A DNA stretch of 64,000 bases from Brassica napus (Eukaryota > Streptophyta > Magnoliopsida > Brassicales > Brassicaceae). Each line of letters opens with the position of its first letter. Positions within the stretch are counted from its first letter, which is position 1. Shown piece by piece: positions 10,493 through 22,570 of this stretch. The stretch spans positions 2,738,652 to 2,802,651 of the forward strand of contig NC_063444.1 in NCBI RefSeq assembly GCF_020379485.1, in the 5' to 3' direction. The translations under genes were made by a program, and so were the position numbers. The notes under the pieces were generated by a model, which made no database searches, had not been told where the DNA came from, and saw nothing but the letters and a program-made list of their open reading frames with translations.

Positions 10493-12823
10493 ATGGCTTT
10501 CTCATTCTCCTTAACTTCGCCTTCACCAAGCTCGACTCTTTCCTATTCCAACATCCACCAATTCCCAAACCCGTCTTCTTCATTTCCCGTTTCGTTATCT
10601 GTCTCGTCACCGAGCAACACCCGCCGCCATCTTCGTCTCTCCATCACCTCCGCGTTGAATCCGCAGACGAAGAAAGCTTCAACGGGTAGTGGTGGGACCA
10701 ACAAGAAACGGAAGAAGAAGGGGAAAAGTGTCAACCTTGAGGAGAATTGGAAATTGAGAGAAGCAGATGCTGTTCTTGAGGAAGATTATGATAATGATGA
10801 TGATGGTTCTCTTGCGAACTCTCCTCCTACCATACCTAAGCCACCTGCTGGGTTCGTTATTGATGAGACTGGTAGAGTTCTTATGGCTTCTAAGAAGCGA
10901 ATCGCCACTGTGGTATGAGTCACTTCTTTCCTTTTTCCCCATAAAGCTTCACTCTTTGGTAGTTGTTGTGTAAGGAAAGGAGAATTTTAAGTGGTTTTTG
11001 TTGTTGTGAATGAGACAGGTTGATCCGACAAACAATAGTCCTTTGGATTGTGTAATAAGACGAGTGTTTACGAGTAGTAAAGGAGAGGACTGTATGCTTC
11101 TTTGCCCTGTTGATACGTGAGTCAATCTTTTGTTTTTCTTCTCTTTCTCTTATCATGTTGACAAGTTTGTTCTTTCTTACGTGATTGATTCGCTTATTGC
11201 TTCAGGCCAGTTCAGATTTTGAAGAGCACAAACATAGATGGATGGTCAGCTGTAAGTTTTCTCCATCAATTTTTTCTCTCATTTCCATTTCTCTTTTGCT
11301 TCAGAAGAGATTTACCTTTTGTAGAAAAGTCATTTTCTAGATTTATTTTGCTTTGTTCAGGACCTTTGTTTTGATTGTCCGGATGTTTCTGACATTTTAG
11401 GTTAGTGATGAAGAGGTTGAATCTCTTCTTCCTGCTGCTGCTTATGCTCTTGCAAAGATCCATATGCATCTTGTACACAGCGGGTAGGAGGACCCTGCCC
11501 TGTTTTCAAGCTTTAGTTTCCTATGTTTCTTTGTGTCTAATACCATCTAATGGGTTTATCACTTGTAAATCAGATTCTGTTACACTGCAAGGGGAGGCTT
11601 TTGCTACACTGAAGATAATGTCTTCGATTTTCGCACAGGCAACAACCTCTGTCTTCTGATATTTATGCATGATTAATTTTCCCTAGCATCGGCTCTATAT
11701 GACCACACTAATCTTGGCTTCATATTTACTATGAATATATGGTATTAATGCTTGAATGTAGTTAATTGTAGAGTTGCGAGATTACAACGGATAATAGGTA
11801 GAAAACCTCGGAACTTGCATGGTCCTGTGAACTTGCATCTTTAGTAAAAAGTCTATGGTTATCTCATGTTTGGTTCTTGTTATCTACTTTCTTCTAAGTG
11901 AGAGGTGTTTTTACTGGTCTGCTCAGATGCTTGTCTGGTTATTATTGTGTCCTACTTTGCTCAGATGTCATTAAATGTGTAGAAACATCAACTATTTGCA
12001 GATGATGGCCAAGATGTTGAAGGTTTGCCAACTGAAGGGGTTGAGATTACATGTTTTCATCTGGTATATACCATTGCTTTCGGCATTTTTCTTATTGATA
12101 ATTTGAGGTGTCTTTTAGGATGTTGAGATGTCTAAACATGAATTGTGAAATCAGGATGGATCACACTATATGGTCTACACGCCTTCAGATCCACTTCTCT
12201 TTGTTGCTGCCAAGGTAAGTTTGTAAACTTTAGTTGCTTTTAAAAACTTTTACCAAGCTGTAGCATTTTTCATGTAAAGAATGTGAAACAAGAGTGATAA
12301 AATGTCAACTCCATCTATGCAGGATCCGAATGGGCTGCTGCAAATTGCTGATGATGTAAGTGAACCTCTCTGTTATGTACTTACAGAGTCTTTTGGGTTA
12401 CTAAAAAGGTGTTGAGCAAAAGCTGCACTACTAGATGTTGACATTCTGTGATCTCAAAAATTGATCCACTTAGACTATTTGATAGGCCTTAGCAAACATA
12501 GTGTGACGTTTCTAGTAAAATTAGAGAGCAAAAGGAAACAGGACTAGGTTCTTGGTTACTTTTGGTTCTCTGGTTTTAGAAGGGAGAATTGCTTCTAATC
12601 TAACACATGTATGCCAATGGGGTTACAGGAGCTCCTAGACGATCCAGCCGTGATCAGCGCCATAGACGAGGAAACAGAATTCAATGCATTGGTGGTACGT
12701 AGATTTAACATTAACAAACATTTTAATTGTTTTAAGAAAAAGAAAGTGATGTGGTAAACTGGTTGTTTTGGGCAGGAGGAAGAGGCGGCTCTTCTGGAAT
12801 CATTGCTTGGGGAAGAAATTTAA
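10493..12823 (+). CDS. Plastid DUF3727 protein of cyanobacterial type (At4g33480-like)
   Basis: Ten exons give 326 aa: 10493-10912, 11019-11116, 11206-11251, 11401-11483, 11574-11638, 12002-12063, 12155-12214, 12323-12355, 12629-12694, 12776-12823. The first 60 residues are Ser/Pro-rich with almost no acidic residues, a chloroplast transit peptide. The rest resembles cyanobacterial DUF3727 proteins: LLCPVDTPVQIL, then an acidic DEEVESLLPAA segment, then YMVYTPSDPLLFVA and an acidic C-terminus. Function is unknown; stromal location is inferred. The fifth intron (11639-12001) must begin with GC to keep the frame. A 'BTB/POZ' label sometimes attached to this locus has no support in this sequence. 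Confidence 0.8.
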
Positions 12824-13239
12824 AAGCTTTCATAGAAAGACATACTTACTTAGCTTTCTTTCTTTCTTTTTATGTTCCATATCAATGCTGTTTTCCTGTT
12901 TTATCATTTATAAAAAATGTTTTTTCTATTGCAAATCTTTATCTTTGGGAATGGAATGTTAATTGAGTTCCGATCATTTGTATGCAAAAGTAGATGTACA
13001 GAGACGTATGGTTCAAACACCAAAGCAGAAAACTCCATTGATTAGCTCTGCCTCAGATTGACATATACTAATTTTCACTTTGCAGTTAATACGCATTTTC
13101 ACTTAAATAATTTGTTTTTATTCTTCGGTGGGAAGTGTGGCCGTAAAAAGCCTATCCACCCATTTGTTTTCTTTCGAATCTTCTTGCGGCTGTGTACCAA
13201 CCACCATCAGAGCTTAACTGAGATAGACAATCAGTGTTC
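12824..13239. other. Intergenic spacer between the DUF3727 gene and HDA14
   Basis: 3' UTR of the upstream gene and promoter or 5' UTR of HDA14. No motif I would defend. Confidence 0.4.
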
Positions 13240-15713
13240 ATGGCGCTTACCGTCCGGCCTCTATCTGTTCCTCGTAATTCTCTTGTTCCTTCTCTTCGGT
13301 GTCCTCTCTATCAGCTAGTGTTTCTGTCTGGGTTTGTGTGAATTTATTAATTTTGACATTCGTTTGTAACCACAGTTTTGTATAAAGAAAAAACGAGACT
13401 TGATGTGGTGCTGATGTTTTGTCTGCTCCTCTTTTTACGTTTTTAATATTAAACTGGACGTTTAGTTGTTTCAGTGGATGAGCTTCCCCCTGTTCTGACC
13501 ACTGGAAGTGACATTTTTAATTGCCTCTTTAGGAAGTGGTGAAGTTTCTGGGATCAGAGGTTTTAATTTGCGGAATGGATTGAGTTTGTGGAGAAAACAT
13601 CTTGTGAAACAAAACAAGGGAGCTTACATTTGTTGCTCGTTCAGTACAGACAACGATCCCCTGTTACCTTCTATCCAGCAGTTAACCAATGCTCGTGTCA
13701 TCTATAGTGTATCTGCCGCACTGGGTCATAACAAGGTATCTTTCTCTTTAAATTACTGTATTTGCTTTATGTTTTTTTTTTTTAAACTATTATTTTGCTG
13801 ACAGGACTCACATCCGGAATGCAGCGCAAGAGTTCCTGCCATTGTCACAGCTCTTGAGAAGAATGAGCTCACTCCTAAGGTGATTTAGTCTCTTGACATT
13901 CATTTATCTTTAAGGCAAATCTCAAGAAGATGCAGATCAGTATGTACATATATATATATATCTGAATCACAATTCTTGTGGAAAGTTATCTTAGCTTGAA
14001 ATTTTCTCATGTAGTATTGTATTTCAGTTCCGTGGCTCGGAGATTCTTGAACTTGCAAATTTCAAGAATGCGACAATAGAAGACATTGCAAATGTTCACG
14101 AGAAGGCTTATGTCTTAGGCCTGGAGAAGGTTCTATCTATTGACAAAACTTTTTATTCCATAAGCAACCAGTAATATACGCCTAATAGCAAAGAATACGA
14201 GTTTGAATTTATCTGACCATTTACAAACTCATTCTTAGTTCAGGCAATGGATCAAGCTTCAGATTCAGGACTAATTTTCATTGAAGGCTCTGGACCAACA
14301 TACGCCACTTCAACGGTAAGTGCTTTGTGTTCATAGTCTTACATCTCCACAAGAATCGTTTTCGCTCCCTGAATCTCTTCCCTCTGTCCCAGACATTCCA
14401 AGATTCACTTACCGCAGCCGGCGCTGGAATGGCTTTAGTTGATTCAGTGGTGATGTCTCATCTCACCATGTAATGCTTCAGATTCATTAATGTTGGAAAT
14501 GGTAGTAGATTTCTTAGCAACTTGATATGACCGTATGTTTCAGGTCGCAGCATCAAGAAACAGCTTGGACCCTCCAACTGGCTTTGCGTTGATAAGACCT
14601 CCAGGACACCACGCTGTGCCAAAAGGCCCAATGGGTTTCTGCGTTTTTGGTAATGTGGCAATCGCAGCTCGCCACGCCCAAAGTGCACATGGTCTGAAAC
14701 GCGTCTTCATTATTGACTTCGATGTTCACCATGGAAATGGCACAAACGATGCGTTTTCTGAGGATCCTGATATATTCTTTTTGTCAACTCATCAGGTACG
14801 TACGCCTGCTTGTTATTTTTAGTTCGAGAATGAACACAAGTCGTTATGTTATGTCATGTAAAAAAAAATCGCAGGATGGAAGCTATCCTGGAACAGGGAA
14901 GATAAGTGACATAGGCAAAGGAAAAGGTGAAGGCACCACTCTGAACTTACCTTTACCTGGAGGATCAGGTGATATTGCAATGAGAAGTGCTTTTGAAGAA
15001 ATCATTGTTCCTTGTGTTCAACGTTTCAAGCCAGATCTTATTCTTGTTTCTGCCGGGTGAGTAGAGAAACTTATACGTTTGTAAAATAGTGTTTTTAAAA
15101 CCGAACCGAACCGACCCAATGATTTAACAAGGTTCGGGACCTGGACATAGCTGGATTGAATCTCAAAATTATTAGTATCAAAAATCCATAAACCAACATA
15201 TGAACGAAATAATGTTTTATATTTGGTATTTATTTATATTTTGATTATGTATTATATTTACTGATATTAATTTTAAATATATATATATATATATATATAT
15301 TTTATTAAAAATATATTGAATCAGGTTATTGAACCATGTTTAACAGGTTCAGCTTCTGGTCTTTTAAAACATTGGTTTAAACCATCTCATTTGTCTCTCT
15401 ATCTGTGGTTAGGTATGATGCTCATGTCCTGGATCCACTAGCGAATCTGCAGTTCACAACCGGAACATACTACTCATTGGCGAAAGATATAAAACAGTTA
15501 GCAAAAGAAGTATGTGGAGGGCGTTGTGTGTTCTTCCTGGAAGGAGGATACAATCTTGAGTCACTTTCTGCATCAGTAGCAGACTCGTTTCGAGCGTTGC
15601 TTGGGGAAGAAAGCTTGGCATCAGAGTTCGATAACCCAGCGTACTTGTATGATGAACCGATGAGGAAGGTGCATGATGCTATTGAGAGAGCCAAAAGCAT
15701 TCATTGTTTATAA
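13240..15713 (+). CDS. HDA14: Class II-type histone/lysine deacetylase HDA14
   Basis: Nine exons give 425 aa: 13240-13273, 13533-13735, 13805-13879, 14028-14129, 14244-14315, 14393-14449, 14544-14795, 14875-15056, 15413-15713. The first exon is only 34 nt and encodes a short basic start of a transit peptide. The deacetylase core is intact: RPPGHHAVP (about residues 199-207) with the active-site His pair, [10 protein letters not shown] (239-248) and [11 protein letters not shown] (325-335) supplying zinc ligands, and [12 protein letters not shown] near the end. Published work places Arabidopsis HDA14 in chloroplasts and mitochondria, where it deacetylates non-histone proteins including Rubisco activase. 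The last intron contains a CCGAACC-type insertion. Confidence 0.92.
15087..15380. mobile_element. Insertion-like repeat in HDA14 intron 8
   Basis: The intron is about 356 bp, longer than its neighbours, and from 15087 (TAGTGTTTTTAAAACCG) to about 15377 (CTTTTAAAACATT) it carries CCGAACC motifs, a (TA)n run at 15278-15301 and inverted TGTTTTAAAA-like ends. This fits a small non-autonomous DNA element. No exact target duplication was found. Confidence 0.5.
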
Positions 15714-15790
15714 AGAGTATTTGCTTCAAAATGTCTACAGATGTTGTGATTAGATAAGTAATATAAATGTGTCAAATTAACCTAATGTTC

Positions 15791-15916
15791 TTGTAAATAG
15801 TATTATCAAAACTTCCACGTTTACCTATAGATTCCAAGAAAATGTCTCACTGCTTGTAAATTATAATATCAAAACATCCACCTTTACCTATAGATGCCAA
15901 GAAAATGTCTCACTGC
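15791..15916. repeat. 63-bp tandem duplication downstream of HDA14
   Basis: Two adjacent copies (15791-15853 and 15854-15916), both starting TTGTAAAT and ending GTCTCACTGC, differ at only a few positions. They lie just past the HDA14 stop codon and probably span its polyadenylation region. Confidence 0.9.
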
Positions 15917-16049
15917 GCCGACCAACGGGTATTAAACGAATAATTAATAGAACATAAAACGTGGGAAGAAGTAGAACTCTGTTGTTTACGTTATCCAACG
16001 GTGTTCATGCAAATCGAGATTGCATGCTAGTGTTGACTGCTTCATCTCA

Positions 16050-16210
16050 ACACCAAACCTACACGTGGAAAGCTACCACCATTGATGACATGTCACGTGT
16101 CCAATTCACCGACTTAACCCGCCCTAACACGCCATGTTGCGTGACAGAGCTTCTTATCTTTTCTTTATACGTCCCCACATCGTACTTACTACTTAAGTAC
16201 TATATAACAC
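16050..16210 (+). promoter_or_regulatory. G-box/ABRE-bearing promoter of the small unknown gene
   Basis: TACACGTGG (about 16060-16068) and TCACGTGTCC (about 16092-16101) are two ABRE-type G-boxes about 30 bp apart. A TATA box (ACTATATAAC) lies near 16199-16208, about 100 bp before the ATG. The spacing suits an ABA- or stress-inducible promoter (inference). Confidence 0.6.
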
Positions 16211-16307
16211 ATGCGATATCTTTTAAATGATTCATTATTCTGAATCAAAAGTTGGTATAATACCAAAACTATTGAGAGATTCCATCAGTTATTTACAGTT
16301 TTATCTA

Positions 16308-16692
16308 ATGAAAATGGAAGTAGGCAAGAGAATGGAGATGTTGGAGAGGAAGTCGTCGATAGAGACGGAGCCCATGACATTGCATCTCGATCAAATAGAA
16401 CATGCTCGAGAGGAGGCATTGTTTGTGATAAGAACAAAGACATTTCAGGAAGCTATGGATATTTTCACAAAGGTAATCAAATTAATTCTTCATTATTTTT
16501 TTTTGTTTCTTCTACTTTGTGACATTTATTAATGGAACTGAAAACATGCAGGAGACGCAAGAGGGGTTAAGGGCGGATGAGGAGAAAAGAGGAAGAAGAT
16601 GTTTAGATTTGAAGGATTATGATGATGATCAAGACGAGAGATTAATCTTTCTTGATCCTATTGGTTGGGACATTGTTTCAGCTCCTTTTTAA
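16308..16692 (+). CDS. Small unknown protein (At4g33467 position)
   Basis: Two exons (16308-16472, 16552-16692) give 101 aa. The ATG at 16308 is taken because it is the first after the TATA box; 16314 is a possible alternative two codons on. The protein is charged and has no signal peptide or membrane segment. The middle is helical (LDQIEHAREEALFVI), and the C-terminus ends in a hydrophobic WDIVSAPF tail. I recognise no domain. It sits where Arabidopsis has an uncharacterised gene, which supports its reality. Confidence 0.6.
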
Positions 16693-17405
16693 TTAATCCA
16701 AGAAACGTTTTTGCTTTGTTTTGGCTTTTATATCTTTATTAGTTTTCATCTACTCCTTAAATCTTTCTTGTAATATATCTTTACATCTGAAGATGTTTTG
16801 TTGATGAATACACTGTATATTTTAGAATCTTTTTCTAGTAATTAAACACTGGCTGTAATTGGATTGACCATTTTTAGAATGTAATGTTTTGAAATGATCA
16901 ATTCTTTCTATAAAAAAAAAAGTTTATCCTTTAACTTAATTAATAGAATGAAATGTTCATTTCATCAATTCCAAAAATATCTAACCAAAATACAAAACAA
17001 AATATTCCAAGATCATCATTTTGATAAAGAGTAAATGGAATCATCTTATTCCATTCATTTCTATTCCATACGGTTTTTTTTTTTTTAATTTACCAGTTAC
17101 GGTATGTTTTGGAATTGAAAAATACCAAGATCATCTAGTGTTTAGTCCGTTGGAAGGGAGAGAACAGTTACAATGATGTTATTTCAGTACAAGTGAAACA
17201 CGTTTTGTAATGAAACAAGTCAAGCAAAATCTTTGAATGCGAGAAGTTTTATGTCAAAATTAAACCGAACCAAAATAAATTAAACTGTATCGAACCAAAC
17301 CGAATACTCTAAAATTAACTAATCTACCGGTTCGATAAACCTTCTTCTGTGATTATTGAGAGGAAGAAGGAAAGCTGCAACTTCAAATCTTCTCGAGCGA
17401 CGACG
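16693..17405. other. Intergenic spacer before ABCI10
   Basis: AT-rich, with a short CCGAACC-type fragment at about 17258-17335 just upstream of the ABCI10 leader. No gene seen. Confidence 0.4.
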
Positions 17406-19008
17406 ATGAACGCCAACTGTTTATTCTCACCTTCTCCTCCTCCTCGCCTCTTCCCTCCTCGCTCCATATCGAGTCTTTCTCCTTCTGTTTATCGCAGAAC
17501 CGGAGTTGTCTCCGAAGATGTGGCCGTCGAGTGTCGGAATCTCTGTTTCTCCGCCACTACAAGACCGGGGATCTCCGTCCCCATTCTCCGTGACTGCTCC
17601 TTTCGGATTCCTTCGGGGCAGTTATGGATGATTCTTGGTCCCAACGGCTGTGGCAAATCTACCCTTCTCAAGGTCTCTCTCATTGCAAGTTCTCGCTCTC
17701 CGTTTTGTTAATGAAAGCTTTTCGTTATCCTAAAGTCATCTTAGAGTCGTCAAGCTCTTATAGTCACATGGGTCAGGGAAAAGGTCGAATCTTTCGATGT
17801 TGTGTGGCTTATATATCTTCATTAACTCTGCTTTGGAACGTTTGCAGATTTTAGCAGGTGTGGTGAATCCAACCAGCGGCAATATCTTTGTGGAAAAGCC
17901 CAAGAATTTTGTGTTTCAGAATCCTGATCATCAGGTTATGTTTCTTGCTCTTACGATGTTGATCATCTATTTGTATTTTTATGTTAAAAGGATCATACTT
18001 TTATTGTGATTTGTTCTTTCTGAGTCCCTAATGTTGTTTTTATGGTTAAGCTCATGCCTATATCGTATAGACAGCCTTAATCCAAACCTTTAGTTTTGTT
18101 CTTGTTTTTGTTAATAGCATGAAGATTAACTAATCTTATGATCCTAAGCAATCTGTTTTTGTTTCCCACTGCTAAGACATCTTAGTTAGTAACAGTTGCT
18201 TTCTCATGTGTGTTTAGTCTGAGATGTTTTTTTTTTTTCAATGGCAGGTAGTGATGCCTACTGTAGAAGCTGATGTAGCGTTTGGTCTTGGCAAGTATCC
18301 TGACATGAGTCTAGAAGAAGTTAAGTCCAGGGTGGTTACAGCTCTGGATGCTGTTGGCATGCGTGATTATATGCAGGTTGGATTTACGTTAATTGAATAT
18401 GTATATGTGCGGTCCTTATTTCGATTATTTATAATAAATTAGAGTCTGGTTTTTGTTTCCAGAGACCGATTCAAACTCTGAGTGGTGGTCAGAAACAAAG
18501 AGTCGCCATTGCTGGTGCTTTAGCTGAAGCTTGCAAAGTGCTGTTGTTGGATGAGCTCACAACCTTCCTAGATGAGTCTGACCAGGTAATCGTTTGATTT
18601 AACTCTAATAAAATTGTTAATGAAACGCTAGTGGTGTTGTGAGAATTTAGCATATGATTGCTGATCTACCTTGATCTTGTTGTATGATAGAAACTGGAAG
18701 TGAGTAACTTGTATATTTCAACAGAATATAAAATGAATTCAACAAAAATGAAAAAATGTTAATCTTCCCTTCATCGATGCTTATTGTTACAGTTGGGTGT
18801 GATCAAAGCTGTGAAAGAGTTGATAAATGCAAAGACAGGAGGAGATGTGACGGCGTTATGGGTAACACATCGGTTAGAGGAGCTGGAGTATGCGGATGGA
18901 GCTGTGTATATGGAGAATGGGAGGGTGGTCAGGCATGGTGATGCAGCCACCGTACTAGATTTCATTAAGGCCAAACAATCGTCTTACATTGATCAAATTG
19001 GTTTTTAA
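17406..19008 (+). CDS. ABCI10: Chloroplast ABC transporter ATPase, ABCI10 (ECF/CbiO-like)
   Basis: Five exons give 273 aa: 17406-17672, 17848-17934, 18248-18376, 18463-18585, 18793-19008. The start is the first in-frame ATG, followed by a Pro/Ser/Arg-rich transit peptide of about 35 residues. Walker [12 protein letters not shown] is at residues 79-89. Then come the Q-loop FQNPDHQ, signature LSGGQKQR, Walker B VLLLDE and the H-loop [10 protein letters not shown], so this is a complete nucleotide-binding domain without a membrane domain. It is nearest to bacterial CbiO/EcfA. The Arabidopsis gene is embryo-essential. Its partners are thought to be the plastid ABCI11 and ABCI12 proteins, and the transported substrate is unsettled. 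Confidence 0.92.
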
Positions 19009-19237
19009 CTTTTAACTGATCCTGTCATCAGTGGTAGTCAAAAAGTTGTAGCATGTATAGAGACATCGGAGAGGCAATGAAAAATGGAAATTTACGTAGC
19101 TTTTGTAAAAGACTGTGATGTACCCCTGTAGACTGTATAAGCAATTCTCTTATGCAGAGCAAAGTTGATTAGTCCCCGGATCGAAAGGAAAAAAATCAGT
19201 GAACACTTAATACGTTGACTACACAAATAGTGGAGAT

Positions 19238-19914
19238 TAGGGCTAGGCAAAAAACCCGGATTTGAAAAACCAAACTGAACCCGATCCGAAAAAGTAGTAC
19301 CGAACCCGAACCGAAATTGATTAAATATCCGAATGGGTCTAAAATTTTGGTATTTAAATAACCGAAATCGAACCCGATCCGAACCGAAATATTTCGGGTA
19401 CCCGAATGTATCCGAAATAATTTTATAAACCTATATATTAATTATTTTTAGATTTAATGTATGTTAAAATATATCCAAAATATATTTGATACTTTTAACT
19501 TATCCAAAATACTTGAAAATATATACAAATAATCAAAAGTAAATGTCTTAAATAGTTAAAGCATACTCAAAATACCAAAAATACTTAAAATATTTATTTA
19601 TTTTCTATCCAAATATTCAAATCAAACCAATTTATATGTTAAGTTTACGTATTTTGACATGTGTTATTCAAATTTATATGTAATATATTATTTTGTTTAT
19701 AAATTTTGAGTATTTTAAAATATATAATGAATTTTAAAATTTTAAAAATAATTTAAATGGGTTATCCGAACCTGAACCGAACCCGCAAAGATCTGAACCG
19801 AACCCAAACCAAAATTTAGAAATATCTGAGTGGGACTGAAATCTTTGACCCCGAAAGCTCGAAACCCGAATAGACCCGAACCAAACCCTAATGGATATCC
19901 GAACACCCACCCTA
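19238..19914. mobile_element. Non-autonomous hAT element, 677 bp
   Basis: It is flanked by exact 8-bp duplications GTGGAGAT (19230-19237 and 19915-19922). The left end is TAGGGCTAGGC; the right end read inward is TAGGGTGGGTGTTCGG. The interior is dense in CCGAACCC and CGGGT motifs near both ends with an AT-rich core and no transposase. Confidence 0.88.
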
Positions 19915-19922
19915 GTGGAGAT

Positions 19923-21719
19923 ACCTTGTGATGACTATATTGTAACTTAAATATATTTGTTTCGTAATTACAAAAAGAATCCAGATCTTTGGCTCATATT
20001 TCTCTCTAGGTCAAAATGTTTACACATATTACATTTAGTCTCCAGTAGTATTGAAACAACATCTAGGTGATGATTGTTTGGATGGTTTTTAGATTTTAGT
20101 ATTTGGTTTTTGGCTTTTGGTTTTTAGTTTTTAGATTTTGGTTTTTAGTTTTTGGTTTTGATTTTGCAGTAGTTTTTAGATTTTGAAAAAACTCGAATGG
20201 CGATTTTGGTTTTTACCTTTAGATTTTTGATTTTACCGTAATTTTAGTTTTTAGAAAAACACAAATGATATTTTTTCAGGTTTTAATTAATTTTAGTATA
20301 TGTTAGTTAATTATTTTTGTTTGAAGTTGAAATATAGATTAATAACAAAAATAAAACAATAAAATAAATTTCTGAATTTTATTTCTTTGCATTTTTGTTT
20401 TTCTAAAATTTGATTACTGATATATTTCAGTTTTTCTGTTATTTTCTAAAACGTTAACTTATAATTTAATTTATTTTTTAAACAAACTTAAAATTACTAT
20501 AAGAATATATCACAGTTTTCAATAAAATAACACCAATAGATTATTAACAAAACATGCAAACTTTACATAAAAGTAAATTTAAATAATTAAATTAATTTTA
20601 GTGGCAAATTTAAAAGAATGTTCTTAATATATATTATTTTGTATTATATATGTTAAACAAATTCTTATTACTAAAACTTATTTGCTCATACTTATAGTAG
20701 TTAGCATTTTATTTATTTATTCTTATATTAATGCACAAATGTAACAGAACTTTTAAATTAAAAAAAAAAAAAAAAAAAAAAAGCATCATGAGATGTAGAA
20801 ACCAAGAAAATTGAGATTTTGGTTTTTCTTTAGAAAATGACAGTTATTTGAAAAACTAGTTTTCCTAAAATGTAGAGAATCTATTTTCATAAAAATTTCA
20901 TTGTCTAAAAATTGGTTTTTCCAAAAACAAAATGCAGAAACTACTTCAAATCTGTAAACAATCAACTTCCTAATAACAATAACGGGCACTTCAATCTAAC
21001 AGAAATGTTAAAATAAGCTTAGATTGCATAACTTGTAAATGTATGTTACATATACAACCAATGGTATAAGACTTCTGGTTTGTTTGCTTTTCTTGTATAA
21101 TAATCGATTTGCATCTACTTGCATCTCCAAAATACAAATTGGTTAGCTTAATGCAACCAGAAAATATATAAGGCATGGAATGCAACAAAATAATACGTAT
21201 TTTTGAAAAACTAATAAGAATGATCGTCAATGCATGTTGGTTGTGATGATTCTGAATCATCAAAATCATTAGCTTTATAAATAATAATTTTTAAAAAAAT
21301 ATATAGAACGTAAAAAAAATTATAATAAATATATATGTTCCAAGTTCATATAAAAGCCTGCATTCATAACTCCAAAGTGTATGTGGTATAGATGATCATG
21401 TTGGTATAGAATAGCACGGACTGGTGAAAATAAATAATTTTGTTTTTTAATCAACCAATTTTCTGTTAAGATGAGTATAATAACCATATTATATAAAATG
21501 AAAGGGTGTCTTGTAAAAAGAAGAAAAGTGACTTATCATCTATAACCCTAGATAGGAGAAGAGAACCAAGACCAACCCTCTCTTTTTTATTCCTTTTATT
21601 TTTCTTTCTTTTGTCTTAATATTCACCCTTTTTATCATTTCACCTTAGACTAATCCATCATATTCCTCTTTCTTCAACATTTTCTCTGTTTGATGTAGGT
21701 GAAGATAGAGATAGCATCC
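19923..21719. other. Long intergenic region upstream of the MYB gene
   Basis: About 20075-20260 repeats GGTTTTTAGATTTT-like units. A poly-A run lies at 20760-20782 and similar motifs in the opposite direction occur to about 20970. TGATTGTTTGG near 20067 and AAACAATCA near 20965 could be inverted ends of a degenerate element. I could not confirm target duplications. The rest is MYB promoter, with an ATG-TAG micro-frame in the leader just before the start. Confidence 0.35.
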
Positions 21720-22570
21720 ATGGACATGTCTAGGGGAAGCAACAGTTTTGACTATAAGAAAATCAGTTGTCAGAGAGGTCACTGGAGACCTATTGAAGAC
21801 GACCACCTCCGGCAACTCGTGGAACAATATGGTCCTAAGAACTGGAATTTCATTGCTCAACATCTTTGTGGAAGATCAGGTAATTAATACTTTTCATATA
21901 TATAGCTTTGTCTTTTTCATATATGTTCTATATTGGATCTGTGTTTTTTTAAATAATTGAACAATATGGATTCATAGGGAAAAGTTGTAGATTGAGATGG
22001 TACAATCAACTTGATCCAAACATCACCAAGAAACCTTTCACTGAGGAAGAAGAAGAGAGACTTCTCAAAGCTCATCGGATCCAGGGGAACCGTTGGGCCT
22101 CTATAGCAAGGCTATTCCCAGGGAGGACCGATAACGCTGTCAAGAACCATTTCCATGTCATCATGGCTAGACGCAAACGTGAAAGCTTATCTTCCACGTC
22201 CACTTCTACGTTCAACCAAAGCTGGCATAATATGTTGAGCCCTAGTCCTAGTCTTACAAGGCTTAATAGATCCCAGTTTGGACTATGGAGGTATCAAAAG
22301 GACAAGAGCCATGGTACCTCGCCTTACACTTTTGTTTCAACACCTAGAGATGATCAGTTTGGATCTTCATCGATCTCGAATGTACGCAAAGAAGTTTATC
22401 CTGAGAGGAGAAAGTTGAAAGAGCTGGTGGATGAACACAATAACGCATTTCACACAGCTACACCAGATCAAAACAAGAACTCAGTTGAAGATGGACCATC
22501 CACGGGAGATGATGGTGGGAAGAGAAATGTTGCTTTCATTGATTTTCTTGGAGTTGGATTAGTTTCTTAG
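21720..22570 (+). CDS. MYB69: R2R3-MYB transcription factor, subgroup 21 (MYB69-like)
   Basis: Two exons (21720-21879, 21978-22570) give 250 aa. R2 covers about residues 17-67 and R3 about 69-118. The [12 protein letters not shown] start, [41 protein letters not shown] and [23 protein letters not shown] are the subgroup 21 hallmarks (MYB52/54/56/69). The intron lies inside R2 at the usual SG/KS position; the common second intron in R3 is absent. The last aromatic of R3 is Phe where most R2R3 MYBs have Trp. The C-terminal half is Ser-rich and unstructured, with no obvious EAR motif. Relatives control secondary wall formation. Assignment to MYB69 rests on gene order. Confidence 0.85.

Noticed and set aside
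10493..12823. BTB/POZ domain annotation for the DUF3727 gene
   Set aside because: No BTB-like sequence is visible; the motifs match plastid/cyanobacterial DUF3727.
15278..15301. (TA)n run as a regulatory site
   Set aside because: Simple microsatellite inside an insertion-like repeat of an HDA14 intron.
20042..20985. T-rich region with TGATTGTTTGG / AAACAATCA ends as a complete transposon
   Set aside because: No exact target duplication and the interior is low complexity; left as a description only.
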